Source: Varroa destructor (taxonomy: Eukaryota; Arthropoda; Arachnida; Mesostigmata; Varroidae). From it: 64,000 bases of DNA. The stretch is from assembly GCF_002443255.2 (NCBI RefSeq), contig NW_019211454.1, forward strand, positions 54,491,823-54,555,822, given 5' to 3'. Position numbers and translations under genes: made by a program. Every line of letters begins with the position of its first letter. Within the stretch, counting starts at the first letter, position 1. Below the pieces are notes generated by a model. The model did not search any database and had not been told where the DNA came from. It saw only the letters and a list, made by a program, of their open reading frames with translations. Below are positions 39,056 through 51,430 of the stretch, in pieces.

Positions 39056-40610
39056 GTAGTAAATCTTCATGGATTATTGGGTCGCACGAGAGGGCTCTTC
39101 GACGTGCACTTACCGCCAACTTCGAGAGTAAACGCCTGGGCAGACATAAAGCTACAGAGCCGCTTTTTTGTTGGCGATCGAGAACGCCTTGTGCTGCCTG
39201 CCGTGCGGCACGCAGCAACTCGACATCGGCAAGGCGGGTTAACCGTCTCGCTTAACGGTATCTCTTAGTGTGTAGGCAGCATAAGAGGAGACGCAGGCAG
39301 TAGTTTTGAAACGGAGTAGCTGGAGAGGCTCCTTTAGAGGAACATAACATGCAGATGATATACATAGGTTTAGGTAAGACGGCGTCACGTCAGCGACTAG
39401 CTAAAAAGAGTAGGCGAACAAAACCTACTTGGTGGATCACAGTATACCTTATTCAAAGATGGGGTGCTACGAATATCTAAATGAAACAATTTTAAAATGA
39501 TTAAGGGTCGTTTTCCTGTTAATAACCTGAAAACGTATCTCTTGCCATAAAGTAACGGCGGATATGTTTCTAAGAAATAAGAGATACTATGTGAACCCAA
39601 AACGTATGACGATTATTTAATATTTCTTCCGCAGAGCTGAAGCATCGCACTGCCAAAATGCCTTTGATCGGGTGTGACGCGGACGGAGAACATTTAGATT
39701 AATAGAATATATTATGTTTCCACTAGGGAACCTAACACCGTACATACGGGCTATGTGAGACCGCATGGGGCGGTGATAAGCGTAAGTTGAAATCTGAAAA
39801 ATCTAAAAACTTTATTTGCGCATGCTAAATTTCTGTGGCGAAATTAAGTTAAATTAAATTAAATGAGAAATCTTCCTCAGGCATCTTTAGGCCAATCCAA
39901 TTACTTAGACCACGAACAGCCCATCTTATCTATGTTTGGAGTGAGGCAGACGCGAAAACTTCTGCAGCAATTTAGAATACGAGAATTGACATTTATAGGG
40001 CACAAAAGTTCGTGCGTAAATTTCGCCACGAACTGTATGTATAAACAATGCTATAGGCAATTGTCAGGGACACCGGTGTCTCAGAGCGGTAAAATATCGT
40101 TTTTTTTCTGAGCTATGAAATCTCCTAATTGATTCGCTTATTATTTTTTTTGCTTGAAAAATTCAATGAAAGCACTGGAAACAGGAGGGGTAAGACACGG
40201 TTAAACTTTTGCGCTATCATAAAGTAGATAGGACGTGTTAAGTGGGGCATTGCCCTGTATGTAACGAAACCTATCACATAAAGTGTCTGTTACCTTTCAA
40301 ATTCTGTGCCGTATGTTTACTTACTTACTGAAGGTGAAATGACCTTAGTCAAGCGAGATCTGCGGGTGGTTTAGGACAAACGTCAGTGGTCCTATAGAAA
40401 GCACAATAGGCAATACATTGGTTTGACTTCATATTGACTCGTCTGGTTCTACCTCATGCCAGCCTCCAATATCGTATTTCGAGCGCAGGTTCGTACCACG
40501 GTCAATATACAATAGTAGAACCAAATGGTTCGATATGCACGTTGTAAGCGTGCTTCGACTGTGATTGCTTTAACATGAATATATATAACGAGCATAAAAA
40601 CCCGTGCCAG

Positions 40611-40663
40611 TATGACCATAGGTCATACTTCTTTTCGTACTTCTTTTCGTTGCTTCTTTTCGT
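40611..40663. repeat. Inverted repeat joined to a 12-bp tandem repeat
   Basis: Seven-base arms TATGACC/GGTCATA around ATA, followed by about three copies of ACTTCTTTTCGT with small changes. Confidence 0.8.
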
Positions 40664-43261
40664 TATTTGAAACAAATGAAGTTCGGTTTCAAGTTTTTAC
40701 AATGAGTAATTCTTGACACTTTATTGATTAACTGGGCGCATATATTAACGTTTTTTCGTTTATGTAATTTACTCTATGCCTTTTTGAGATCAAAATGCCT
40801 CTGAATGTTTGCTGTATACTCAGATATGATAAAGAACAGCTTATCTGCGAAGCTTCCGCTTTTTTCATGTTTCTCTATAATCGGATCTAGCTAGCTATTT
40901 ACAAAACATTTATAAACAAATGACAGAATTATCGCGGTGCTCTTTGAGACTGTGTATATATGATAATATATTGTTGTATCTGTACAACTGGCTGCAATTA
41001 GTCGTTCAGAATAGAGCATGTCACGCCACCTGTTCACGAGTGGGTGTTCCTGCTCCCCCCCTCTCTGTCTGCCTCTTTTTTTCGAGACAAAAGTATGGGG
41101 GAACAGCAGATCCCCCGGGGATTCAACCCGTTATCTAAGCTGGTAGAAACCACAAACAAGTAGGCAGTTCAGTCCACAAGGTATGGAATGACGTATGTCT
41201 TCCGGCTGTGAAACTCGACGACTCACGTACCATATCCTATTCAGCCTTGGGTTCGATTCTAGAAATCGAGCAGTTTAAAGAGACTTCCTCATTGACTATT
41301 ATATATGATATCACTCTATCAAGGGACATTTCTGAATGAAACAACGTAGATTGGTTATTTCTGGAGCTCTTATATTCGGTACACCCATCAAGAGAAAATA
41401 TTTTGGTGTTTTTCTGTAATATATATTTGTTACATCTTGTTTTTTGCATGAAACTGTGGCCTAGTATTGAAGTTTGGCTTTAATTACTGATGGTGTTATT
41501 AAGAAGTAAACATATACATGTAAATATCTAGAATAGTGATAACGCGTTAACTGCAAGAATCGATGAGCGTGCATAAATCTGCAAGGTTTGACCAGCTGTT
41601 TTATTGTTTGCTGAGCTGGCTCTTAGTCTTTCCAGATAAATTTTCGTTCTATACTATGTTTTTGAAACACATTGTTCCACTTATCTCTATTGTCAACTAC
41701 AACAATTTCTAATGCAATTGCACTTTAAGAGTAATTATTAGACAAGCTGCAACTTGAACCGTCCAGGCTACATAATCCCGTTCTAGTTCGCCAATTTTGT
41801 TTCATAGCTCCCGAGACGTACGTTTAGGCCATTGTGATTACATCAGGCAACAGGCAAAGGGCGATATTAAGAATCGTCGCTTTAGTGACGTTTAACTTCG
41901 GTTTGGAGTCCCAATCAATCGGATGTACAAAGGCAGGTCGACGATTGCTGTCGTGAACACCTTGAGGAGAGGTCCAGCAGACTGGCCAAGCGTCCTCGCC
42001 GCTGACCGACCTGCTCTGCTAATAAGAAAGTCGATTGAAAGCCTTGGTCGTTGCTTGCCGCATTGAAGTTTGATGATCGCTGGTCACGTGGCGCTGCATG
42101 TATAACGTTATCGCTCTGCTGAGACAAAGAACAGCTAGTTTCAACGGAACGGACGGATGAAAGAGACAATTCGTGCTGACTGCGTTCCCATTCGCCTTAA
42201 GCTTCGAGTGCTACCGTTTGACGACACGAGATGGCGTCCCCACTTCGAATTGGTCTTATTTGCGATACATTGCTGAGAAACCGTGCTCTTGAAAATAGCG
42301 TCAAGCTGAGCAAATACAGTTAACGTATGAGCAAATGCGCCCCTCAGGGTACGCCCAGGGTAATCTCAGGTACGCTCTAGGCAAAAAGAATTCAACGCAA
42401 TTCGAAGAAGGGTCAAAGACTTTTAGTTTATTCGACAAATTGAAATTCGTTTACAGAAGATCTTACTGAGACATATGCACTCGATGTATATAAAAATTGT
42501 GAATGATTGATGGCGGCATATTTCAAATAGAATAGATCTACTAACTCCACTGGTAGACTTTTTCCCGGTCAAAGAGAATACTGAGTATTACAGAAGCTAT
42601 GCGTATTGACCCGGTTGACTATAGGCTTAACGTGTCGGTTTTGTGGTGGCAGTTTTAGAGATTAACATATACATACTCGCTCTATAAAATTGGCTTTATT
42701 GGCTCCATAAGTCTTTGTTCATTGAGTTTATAATCACTCATTAATTTATTTTAGAAAACAGCCCTACATCGCTATAACGATAAAGTCATTATCATCACTA
42801 TCAGATACGCCGCAGAAATATCCGCCGCAATAACTAGTATGTCTTTGTTTTTTCGTTTTCCTACACTGTTGTGCATTTCATTATGGTAGGGCGTCACTAC
42901 AAGGGGGGTCTCTCTGATCTTTACTACTATTGAACGAATCCTACAAATAAAGCCTTTATTTTAGCTTTTGGATTATTTGTCAACATACGTCTGACAACTG
43001 GATTATACGTGCAAGTATAGTGTTTCCTTCTTTTCGAAATAAAAAAACCCACTCCGGAAGCCTGTTAAGTGAGACGACTTGACGCAACACTTCAGTTGAA
43101 AAAGTCGCCCTTCTCTTGTGATGGTGGGAGGATGTGGAAGAAGTGGCTGTGCCGTATCACCTTTGATCGACTCTATTCGGACCCCATTTTCTTTCATATT
43201 GACACAGTCATTCGACGCTTTTCTTCGACATTGTTTTGAACGTGATCTACTCTACTAAAAC

Positions 43262-43321
<60 letters not shown>
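43262..43321. repeat. A16 run plus AT microsatellite
   Basis: Sixteen A followed by more than 20 AT units. No element body is evident next to it. Confidence 0.95.
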
Positions 43322-43324
<3 letters not shown>

Positions 43325-46300
43325 AGTTCGTTGAAATAATTTTAGGATATCATTACTGCAAGGAGGATAACAATCTGCTGGCCAACTTCCTAGATTGGTC
43401 AGGATAGGACTGTAAGATGCGTTCCAGAACGAAAGGTGACCTCTTAGAGGTTTCGGTGTTATCGTATCAAATTTTTCTTACCAGAGTTTCACCTACATTG
43501 ACTACGAGCCTGCGTACCTTTATTTGAACATTGTCGCAAAAGAACTCCATTGAATATATACAACAGTCGAATAAACGTATGAAGATGGTGCATTGTGTTG
43601 AAAGGCGATGTGAGTGGATAACTTCTGTGTGCAACGATCTTTTTTGCGCAAAGAACGGTGTCCCTAGGCAGTTGTCTATGACAGAAGTTCCGCTTGCAAA
43701 AAGAAGTAGCCGCTGATCGCTTCTGCTTAAGCTAAGGTTTAAGTGAAGATGTAACCTCGACGGTAAAGGCGATAACTTTGCAATACGGCTCTACTCTATT
43801 AAACAACAATTTCAAACAGCCTGTGGATAAATTTGGTTCACGGAACATAACTGTGTCTGTTACACGTTCAGCAAAACGTTGCACGAAACCTATCGCTACA
43901 AGTATCATTTGAGGGGAACGATTATTAAGCGTTGGTCAAAAATGATTTGGCGCAGTAAATTTCTGTTGTAGCTGTTGGCCTATTCAAGGCCGGGATCCTG
44001 GACACGCTTCAACAGAGGCACATCATTCGAGCGAAACGTGTTGAATATATGGATGTATGGGCACACCTGATCCGCCACCCCTCACAGAAGTGCCGATCGT
44101 ATTTATCAGAGCGGTAACTATTCGGCCAGCTGTATTTGCACATACACTGTATTTGTGATGCACGAAGCTGGAAGCAACAATTGATAATCCATCAAATAGA
44201 ACTAATTGCACGTTTTCTATTCATCGACGGAAAAAACAGGTAAAAGACGCAAGTTTCAAAAGTGATATCTTAACTAACGATTCTTGCCACGAATACTCCC
44301 TATGCCACTAACAACAATGTAAAAGACGAGAAAAACACTATGTGAATACAATGTTATTACTCAGCATTTTCTATTTTTCAGTTTGTTTAAAGTTACGGTG
44401 TAATACCACAGCATAAGGTCTCCTTCCAGTGTTCTCTTCCTTTTGACAGTGTTCTTTGATCATCTTGAAAACCACACTGAACAAACAACACCCAAACGAG
44501 TGATACGGTATATTTTTGTTCAAGTTAAACTTACTTGATCAATTCAGCAAAGTTTGACTGAAGCCAAATCGTCACGAATCACTCCCGGTTGCGATGAGAG
44601 CTAATCGCTCATAGTTTTTTGCCGCATGTACGAGCTTTCGATGGTAGTCAGCCTGTTTCTGATAATTACCAAAAGCGCTGAATTGTTCAAAACGAGCAAG
44701 AGATACTTATTTCGATACTAAATCAGCTTAGTTTAACGTAAAACATTTGTAATTGTTGTTAGAATTCTTCGTAAAAAATCCAACTTCCAAACTACATAAT
44801 CTACTCCAATCTTATGGGGAAAATGTGTGGTGCATTCTGTTTTACAGATTCATCTAATAATATTCTTACTGTTTAATAATAGGTATCGTTTCGTATATCA
44901 ACTTTGGTTTGCATCAGTATCGGTGCCCCAAATACTATCTGCATTTTGTCATGCTATAGTATCTGCCTGTCGAATAACCCGTGAGTCGATTTACCAGCCT
45001 CAGTCCGTCTAGTGTTGACTACAGCAGCTTGTTCGCTTGCTCAATGGAACAGAAATTAGAAAAATAATCCCGCGTTTAGTCATCTTCCATTAAAGTTCAT
45101 GTTTATCGAATATGTCCTACGAAAAGGATATCTAATATTAGCCAACGGATACATCGAAAATGCACAGCGTTTATAAACGAAACTTTGATAGCCATGAACG
45201 TCGATACTGTTTCTGTTGCTGATGGCGTCGCTGTTCATATTGTTGCCCTCCTCGAAGTTCCAGTGAGAAAAGGCTAAAAATTGTTTGCCTCATATAGCGC
45301 CACCGTCGTCCAGTATTACTCTCTTTCCCAGCTGAGCCAGCTGGTTGAGTCAGGTGATCACCGCTAAGATCTATTATCATAAGATCTGCTTTCGGATCGA
45401 CCGGGAAGCACTTGGGCTAAAAGCAGGTCAAATGGCGTGCCATTGACATTAATTACGCTATCAATCGCCTAGAGACGACGCAGAGCCATTTCTTCCCGAA
45501 GAGCAAACAAATCATCCCGGCTAAGTGGACTGGTTGGTGCAAGCCCAGTTTAGAGAGCGGGGAAAATCGAATAAACATTTAGCGTTCGGAAATTATTGAT
45601 TTAAATTAGTTAGTTTTCTTTAGACAGATACCGGACAGCTCAAAAAAGCTACGAAGTAGTGACGGAAAATATATCTTTGCAAAACTGTGTCGCGGCCATT
45701 ACGAACACGGGTTTTGTGAAAAAGCGCCATTCCCCTGTCGAGCAGAACTTGTTGCTGTTCTTGCGGAAAAATCGTTTATCTATTAGCGGTAATGGAAAAT
45801 CAATAGCCTTACGATCTATGCTGTAATGTGCAGTATCTTTAATTACTAATTAAAAAAATAAAGTGTCTTTAAATGGGAAAGTCTGTGGGGCAGTGGCTAC
45901 CTCGTAGCCTCATTTGCTTCGTCAATACCTACACCAATCACGATAAATCTTGGCCAAGAGATACTCTTCATAACTCATCTCCACCCTCCCTTACATAATA
46001 CCGACATATGTGATTAATTGCCGATTATATACATACGCTACATGGAGAGAACGAACTTAAGAGTCTGTGGTTTAAGGTATCGGCAAAGAATATGTCGTGT
46101 GGAGTACGTGTCCAGCGTTGGTTAACGAAATACAAACATAATTGATTTATCCATGTAACTTACTTCTTGCATCCTATACATGGATCCTATTTGAAGTAAA
46201 AAGCGCTTATCAGCCAATAATACAGCGGCTGAAACCATTTTAGCGAATCGTTTCACTGCATCCCTTCTATCAATTTTATTTTCCCAAATAACTGTTCCTG

Positions 46301-46865
46301 GTACTTTCTGTACGCCAATGCAGACTCACCATGGTCCATCGTGGATGATTTAGCACATCGTTTTTGAATGCCAACAAAAAAATCATAGACCCCCTTTGAA
46401 TTTAACTAGCGAATCGACAGCTATAAACAAACCTGGACATTAGAGCGAGCCAAACCAGAAAAGAAAGGAAAGACAAAAGATCGAATAACTGAACTATACA
46501 TATATTTTGACGTATTATATATACTACGAGTATTTACTAAATAAGCCATTTCCATCGCAGTGTCTATCTCCGAAGCCAAGAGGTGTGGCTTGTTAACTGT
46601 CAAAATGATGGTACAAATCTTGCGTCCTATTTGACTTCAGCCATTTACGTAATGGTTCAGACTAGACGTGTGAGTAAATTTCGTATTTTCAGATTCTCTA
46701 ATTTCCGTGCAGTTCCTCACAACGGCGTTGCCCAGTATATGCGGCCATTCAACAATTGTAGATATTAGCTCGTATCGCTGTTTTTCCCTTGTTCCTATTC
46801 AGTTTAGAGATCATCTGACTCCCTAACTTCATTCCTGCGTGAGCATGAGACGAGTATCAGGAGTG

Positions 46866-46889
46866 GTTCTATATACATGTATATAGAAC
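46866..46889. repeat. Perfect 24-bp palindrome directly before an ATG
   Basis: The sequence runs from GTTCTATATACA through its exact reverse complement, ending one base before an ATG at 46890. As RNA it could form a 12-bp stem with little or no loop. Confidence 0.9.
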
Positions 46890-47021
46890 ATGAAGCACGC
46901 AGGACTGGGATCGTCACCTTGCGTTGGTCTACATTTGGTAAAGCTTGTTCCTTCACTGTTAGTGTTTTTGTGGCTTTCTGTGATGAATCTAACAAACGCT
47001 GGATCGCAGGACAGGATTCAG
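46890..47021 (+). CDS. Possible first coding exon with signal peptide
   Basis: ATG starts M-K-H-A-G-L-G-S-S-P-C, followed by a hydrophobic core (L-V-P-S-L-L-V-F-L-W-L-S-V) and a small-residue end (N-A-G-S), as in a secretory signal. After 44 codons it meets ATTCAG|GTGGGC in phase 0. A minus-strand ORF (46804-47034) overlaps. No following exon recognised. Confidence 0.3.
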
Positions 47022-50000
47022 GTGGGCCAAGCAAAATGTTCGTTTCCTAAGCCCTTCTCGCCGTGTTTTATAAAAGATGTGTTGTCGTCAGATTCGGGAA
47101 GCTATCTACCACACGCACACATATACATACGGAGACAGGCAGACACAAGGGCAGCAACTTACAATAAGTAGCGCACATCACATGAGTGCACACGAGGCAC
47201 TCAGGGTCGAGGACCGATGGTCGTCACCTGCTTTTCTTTCTCACTGCTTTATTACCGCCGCTGTTGGGACTGCCGCTGTTGGTGTTGTTTCTGCGGTCTT
47301 TGCTATGGCTGCAACTGCTTTGCCGTCAGGTGCGAGCTGTCAAGGCAGTACTCGGTTGTTGCCTTATTTTGCCAAAGCAGAACATGCTCTCACAAAAAGG
47401 CGAAAGCATAAGGTGCAGCTACAGCAACAGCGACAGCGACGGCGGCGGCGACAGCAGCAGTAGCAGAGCGATCTTAAAGCGAATCAGGGGAGCCAAAACG
47501 CTACCGGTACATTCGAGAGCGGTTCGAGGGGCCTCGTTTGAGCATCATCGTCCAAACGACGGTACACTTTGGCTCCAGTCGGACGGACAGAATAAACCGC
47601 TGACACAACGGCGCGCGGTGTGTAAACGCTTTGGAAAGTTTTTCAACCCGTTAGGAAAGCTTGCCGCCATCGTCACTATCAGAGTTAGCAACAGCGCACC
47701 AAACACACATAGCTAGGCTTAATAGTTGCGTATTTCTACTTTTGATAGAAAAGCAGCATCGAACACGACAAATGAAGGAGACGACCAGGACAGCCCAGAG
47801 CAGCCATAGTATTAGGATTATTAGGACCACTCATGTAACTGGTGTTCTTGCTGCTAGCAGTTTATCGCTCGCATTCTTTTCCGCCCTGTGACAGAAACGC
47901 TCATAAACGAAGAGCTTCAACGGGAGCTTAGCCATGTCGCATCTCAGCATAAGCTCGGTTCGACAAACCGTATACTTATTCGTGTCTTCGAAGAAAGCGG
48001 ACCATTCTAAATCTGCACGGGGGCTGGGGCTATCTCGAAGAAAAATAGATGGAGATCGATCGAACGCATGCCACTCTAAACACGGTAAATAGTAATGATA
48101 CTGTATATTGATCGACTCAAAAAAGCATTTGTTTGAATAAGCTATATGTGGATTCAGAGGGAAGCGAAAAACACAACATGATAACAATTGTAGTCTCTTC
48201 AACAGATGTATAAGGAACAGCATCGCGTCCAGTGGTAGAACATCTGACGTAAACGTTCTTTTAGATGCGAGTCTTATCGAGTAAGCTGCCTGATTGCGCT
48301 CTATGGTACTTAATTGTATGAAGTGGCGTGAGTATCGAAACGTTTAATTATAATGAACTGTACGTAAATAAGTTTGACAAATATTGCGTTACCATTGCTG
48401 TTCGTGTACAAGGCTCTTCATTTTCTTTCTCAAAAAATATCGAAATTCGTTATCTATTTTTTGTCCTCTCTTCGATTCATAGAAAACCCTAGTAGATGTT
48501 TATGTTTTGGAGAAAAGTTGCTTGCTTATACCTACTTTTCAAGTTACAACTGTTACAAACCTTCTAGGTAATCGGAAAAAGTATTGCGATAGACGTCTAT
48601 CAAACATCTCACCGGATGGGAGCCGTTGAAGATGTTTACGTGTAACTTAATGTAACTCACATGACAAATGATCAGATGTCGCGGATAGTTAAAGGAGACG
48701 ATGACTATTATTTTAGATTGTTTTAAGTACAAGTCATTTTGCCAAAGGTAAGTTAACAGGTTTATTTCAAAAGCCGCGAGTTTAGCGGCGAATCGAGACT
48801 GTTCCCAGCCGCAACCATCCTCACATGGCCCGCACCTAGAGGATCGTCCAACACAACTTGCAACAACTGCAAAGCATTTCTCTTCCCTTGTAGAAAAGTA
48901 GGCTAGGCTTAAGCTTTAAATTTAAAAATTCGAGGCAGAGCTTCAGAATATAGCAAGTCTAAAAAAGGTCGCATTTTTCGAATTAACGTTAGGACTCAGG
49001 CCCTTGGCGAAGACGTTATTCCAGCATTGAAAGTGCTGCTATTAAACGTACGCTTGCACTTATGATACCCTTAACGTTTATGTACGGTATTTGTCGCGCT
49101 TATTGTTACATTAGTTCGCCAATCTGTAACCTGCAGCCTGTGAAATCACAAAAAGCTGATAAGCACCTTTGCTTACCATTCTTGATGGAATTCGATGTCG
49201 TTTTTTTTTATTATTTCTATCTCGTATTAAGCAGTCTTTACATTTGCACGTCCACACAAAAGTAATGATTAAATAGATAAGAAAAGCCCTTCTTCTTGAA
49301 CAGTAATATCCTACTAACAGTAATATCTTGCTCCTATATCGGCATCTGACAGACTTACTTCCGAAGAAACTTCCTTTGTTAGCATGAAAACCTGTTTGTG
49401 ATCGAATGTCGTCTTAACAAACTTCTGCTGTTCATTCGAGTTGTTTGTGTCCAGTTTTTGGGGGAACGAATGACAGCCTTTGTAGTTGACCCAGATGTTG
49501 AACAAAGTAGCTTTAGAAGATCCTAGTTTTGTTCAAACGCGAAAAACGCTAGTAGATAGAAGTCTGCATCATAAGCATAGCGAAATCAATATTTGTATAT
49601 ACATGTGATAATGGCAGAGTCCAAGCGATCTAGTCAAGCGTTTTCCAGGACAACCACGCTCGATCATGTTGTCACGCGCAATGAACGTCGCCTCTTCTCT
49701 TCAGCCTCACCCGTCGTCACTCTGGTCCATGGTTACGTCCATGACCATTTCGCATGGCCAAGTTTAGCCAGAGACCAGTTGAGACGTGCGCAGTCTGTTG
49801 GATTGCCTGTCTAATATTCTTTGGCGCAGTTATGGAGATGTGCTGCCTAAACTAGCCATTACGTGACGGTTGCCATAATAGAAGCGTATCTTTTCCCCCA
49901 CAGAAAGACGTGAGTGACTTACCATTTGCACTACTTATAACCTGGACGATTGTCGTTAAAATCACGGTCGAACCTATGAAATATTAATGTGTCATTATTA

Positions 50001-50692
50001 TTTACCTAGAAATTTATATTACTACAATCCGTAGAAGTAAGTTCTTAGTTCTCATTATAATTGCAATGTGCAAATATCTATACCACTATAAAGCAGAAAA
50101 TGCCATTGTAATTAAAGTTCACTTCGGTTAAGAACATCTATCAACTTATATTGGAAAAAAAACTTGGCTGATTTAAGATCGGTACATGGCCAAAAGATTC
50201 ACGATTTTTTTCGACTGTTCTTAACTAACTTCTTGCCTGCTTTTTAATATGATGATGTGGCAGGAAAGAATACACATTTAGTTAAAACTACTAGGCATAG
50301 GCATAAGCAACGGTCTCTTCGCGAGACAGCCTTCTCGCTGCTTCTGTTTTTCTCTGCATCTGTGATGGTCTAGATGGGCATGACATCAAATGTTCAGTAT
50401 TATCATAATATTAAATGTTATCAATCGTTTTTGAATTTGAATATGTTCTGCATTTTTCGCGGACACAATTGAAAGTTTCCATATTCATTCCTTTTAGAAT
50501 GAGAAAACACGATTGACAAAATTGGCTGGATCTTGGTGTTAAGGTAATACAGAGATTTGTACTTGGAACAATTGATGATTGAGTCACACTCACAGATCAG
50601 AAAATATTCAAGGGTAAACTTTTAGTGAAATATGAAAGCCTGAACAAAAACAAAATCTAAAATATATCTTTATAATATACAAACATAAAGAA
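47022..50692. other. GC-rich patch at 47.2-47.7 kb, then AT-rich spacer
   Basis: The patch has three overlapping plus ORFs (47077-47463, 47186-47716, 47217-47411), one through CAG/CGG triplets near 47420-47463. They conflict in frame and none is recognised. It may be a promoter island. From 47.9 kb to the golgin poly(A) signal I see nothing. Confidence 0.45.
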
Positions 50693-50698
50693 TTTATT
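50693..50698 (-). terminator. Likely poly(A) signal of the GCC2-like gene
   Basis: AATAAA on the minus strand, about 240 assembled bases past the TAA. The interval includes the 100-N gap, so the true distance is unknown. Confidence 0.5.
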
Positions 50699-50796
50699 CA
50701 ACTGATTTCCTTTAACATTATATCACCCAATCGGTCTTCCACGTCCGACGAACTATCGCTTTTGTATCAGTAGATACCACCTATGCAAAACTTTCT

Positions 50797-50910
50797 ACTA
50801 TATNNNNNNNNNNNNNNNNNNNNNNNNNNNNNNNNNNNNNNNNNNNNNNNNNNNNNNNNNNNNNNNNNNNNNNNNNNNNNNNNNNNNNNNNNNNNNNNNN
50901 NNNTATATAT
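50797..50910. other. Assembly gap (100 N) inside an AT microsatellite
   Basis: The N run is 50804-50903, exactly 100, the usual placeholder for unknown length. Both flanks are TATA repeats. It falls in the predicted 3' UTR of the GCC2-like gene. Confidence 0.95.
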
Positions 50911-50936
50911 AATCTTTTCACTTGTTAACATTGATA

Positions 50937-51430
50937 TTATAGGAATTTCGGCAGTAGGCCCCATCCCTGCTCGCCTTGTTGAAGCGTTCGTTTTTCATCA
51001 GGACTAAGTTTCAGCATAGTGACAAGCACCGGAACGAGGCGTTCCCGCTCTGATCGCATTGTCAGGTACTTGAGCACGACGTTCTTGAGGTACTCAAGGT
51101 TGCCGAACTGCTCGTCGCGTTCCTTATTTCGCTCGAGCCGACGAACCTCTTCCTTCAGTACGCGGACCTGCTCGCTAAGCCGAAGATTATTGACTTCGCT
51201 CTCATTGAGCAGCTCGGTGAAGTGATCAATACGTTTCATCGCTTCTTCGAGCCGTGAAGTTACTGATTCAAACGTCTCGAATGATGGAACCTCTTGATGC
51301 TCGAGCAATTTATCAAGAGGTTGGAAACCGGAGGTTGGTATCACGTCGAACGGTAGAGGCCGAACGGTTATGGCTGTATCCGTGCAATCGGAACCTTCAC
51401 CTGGTTGGCGTACCGGCTCCAGGAATACAT
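50937..51430 (-). CDS. GCC2: GCC2-like gene, exon 19 (GRIP domain and stop)
   Basis: Residues 1217-1380 and the TAA at 50937-50939. A Pro/Gly-rich linker leads into a short coiled coil ending in V-R-R-L-E-R-N-K-E-R. The GRIP domain follows (about 50982-51101): N-L-E-Y-L-K-N-V-V-L-K-Y-L, then S-E-R-E-R-L-V-P-V and L-S-P-D-E-K. The conserved GRIP tyrosine is residue 1330. The tail G-W-G-L-L recalls the Trp-containing tail of vertebrate GCC2. The family uses this domain to sit on trans-Golgi membranes through small GTPases. Confidence 0.92.

Larger units (their letters stand above)
39056..46865. other. AT-rich spacer, no gene recognised
   Basis: An inverted repeat TATGACC-ATA-GGTCATA at 40611-40627 runs into a tandem ACTTCTTTTCGT repeat (40627-40663). 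A16 plus an AT run lies at 43262-43321. There are only short ORFs (at most 84 codons) and no splice-supported exon. Confidence 0.5.

Noticed and set aside
41225..41290. GGTTCGATTC as a tRNA B box
   Set aside because: No A box or cloverleaf at the right distance upstream. Other GGTTCGA matches (18.2 kb, exon 18) also lack one.
47077..47716. Three overlapping plus-strand ORFs
   Set aside because: They conflict in frame and are kept open by GC-rich and CAG/CGG repeats. None has a recognisable domain.
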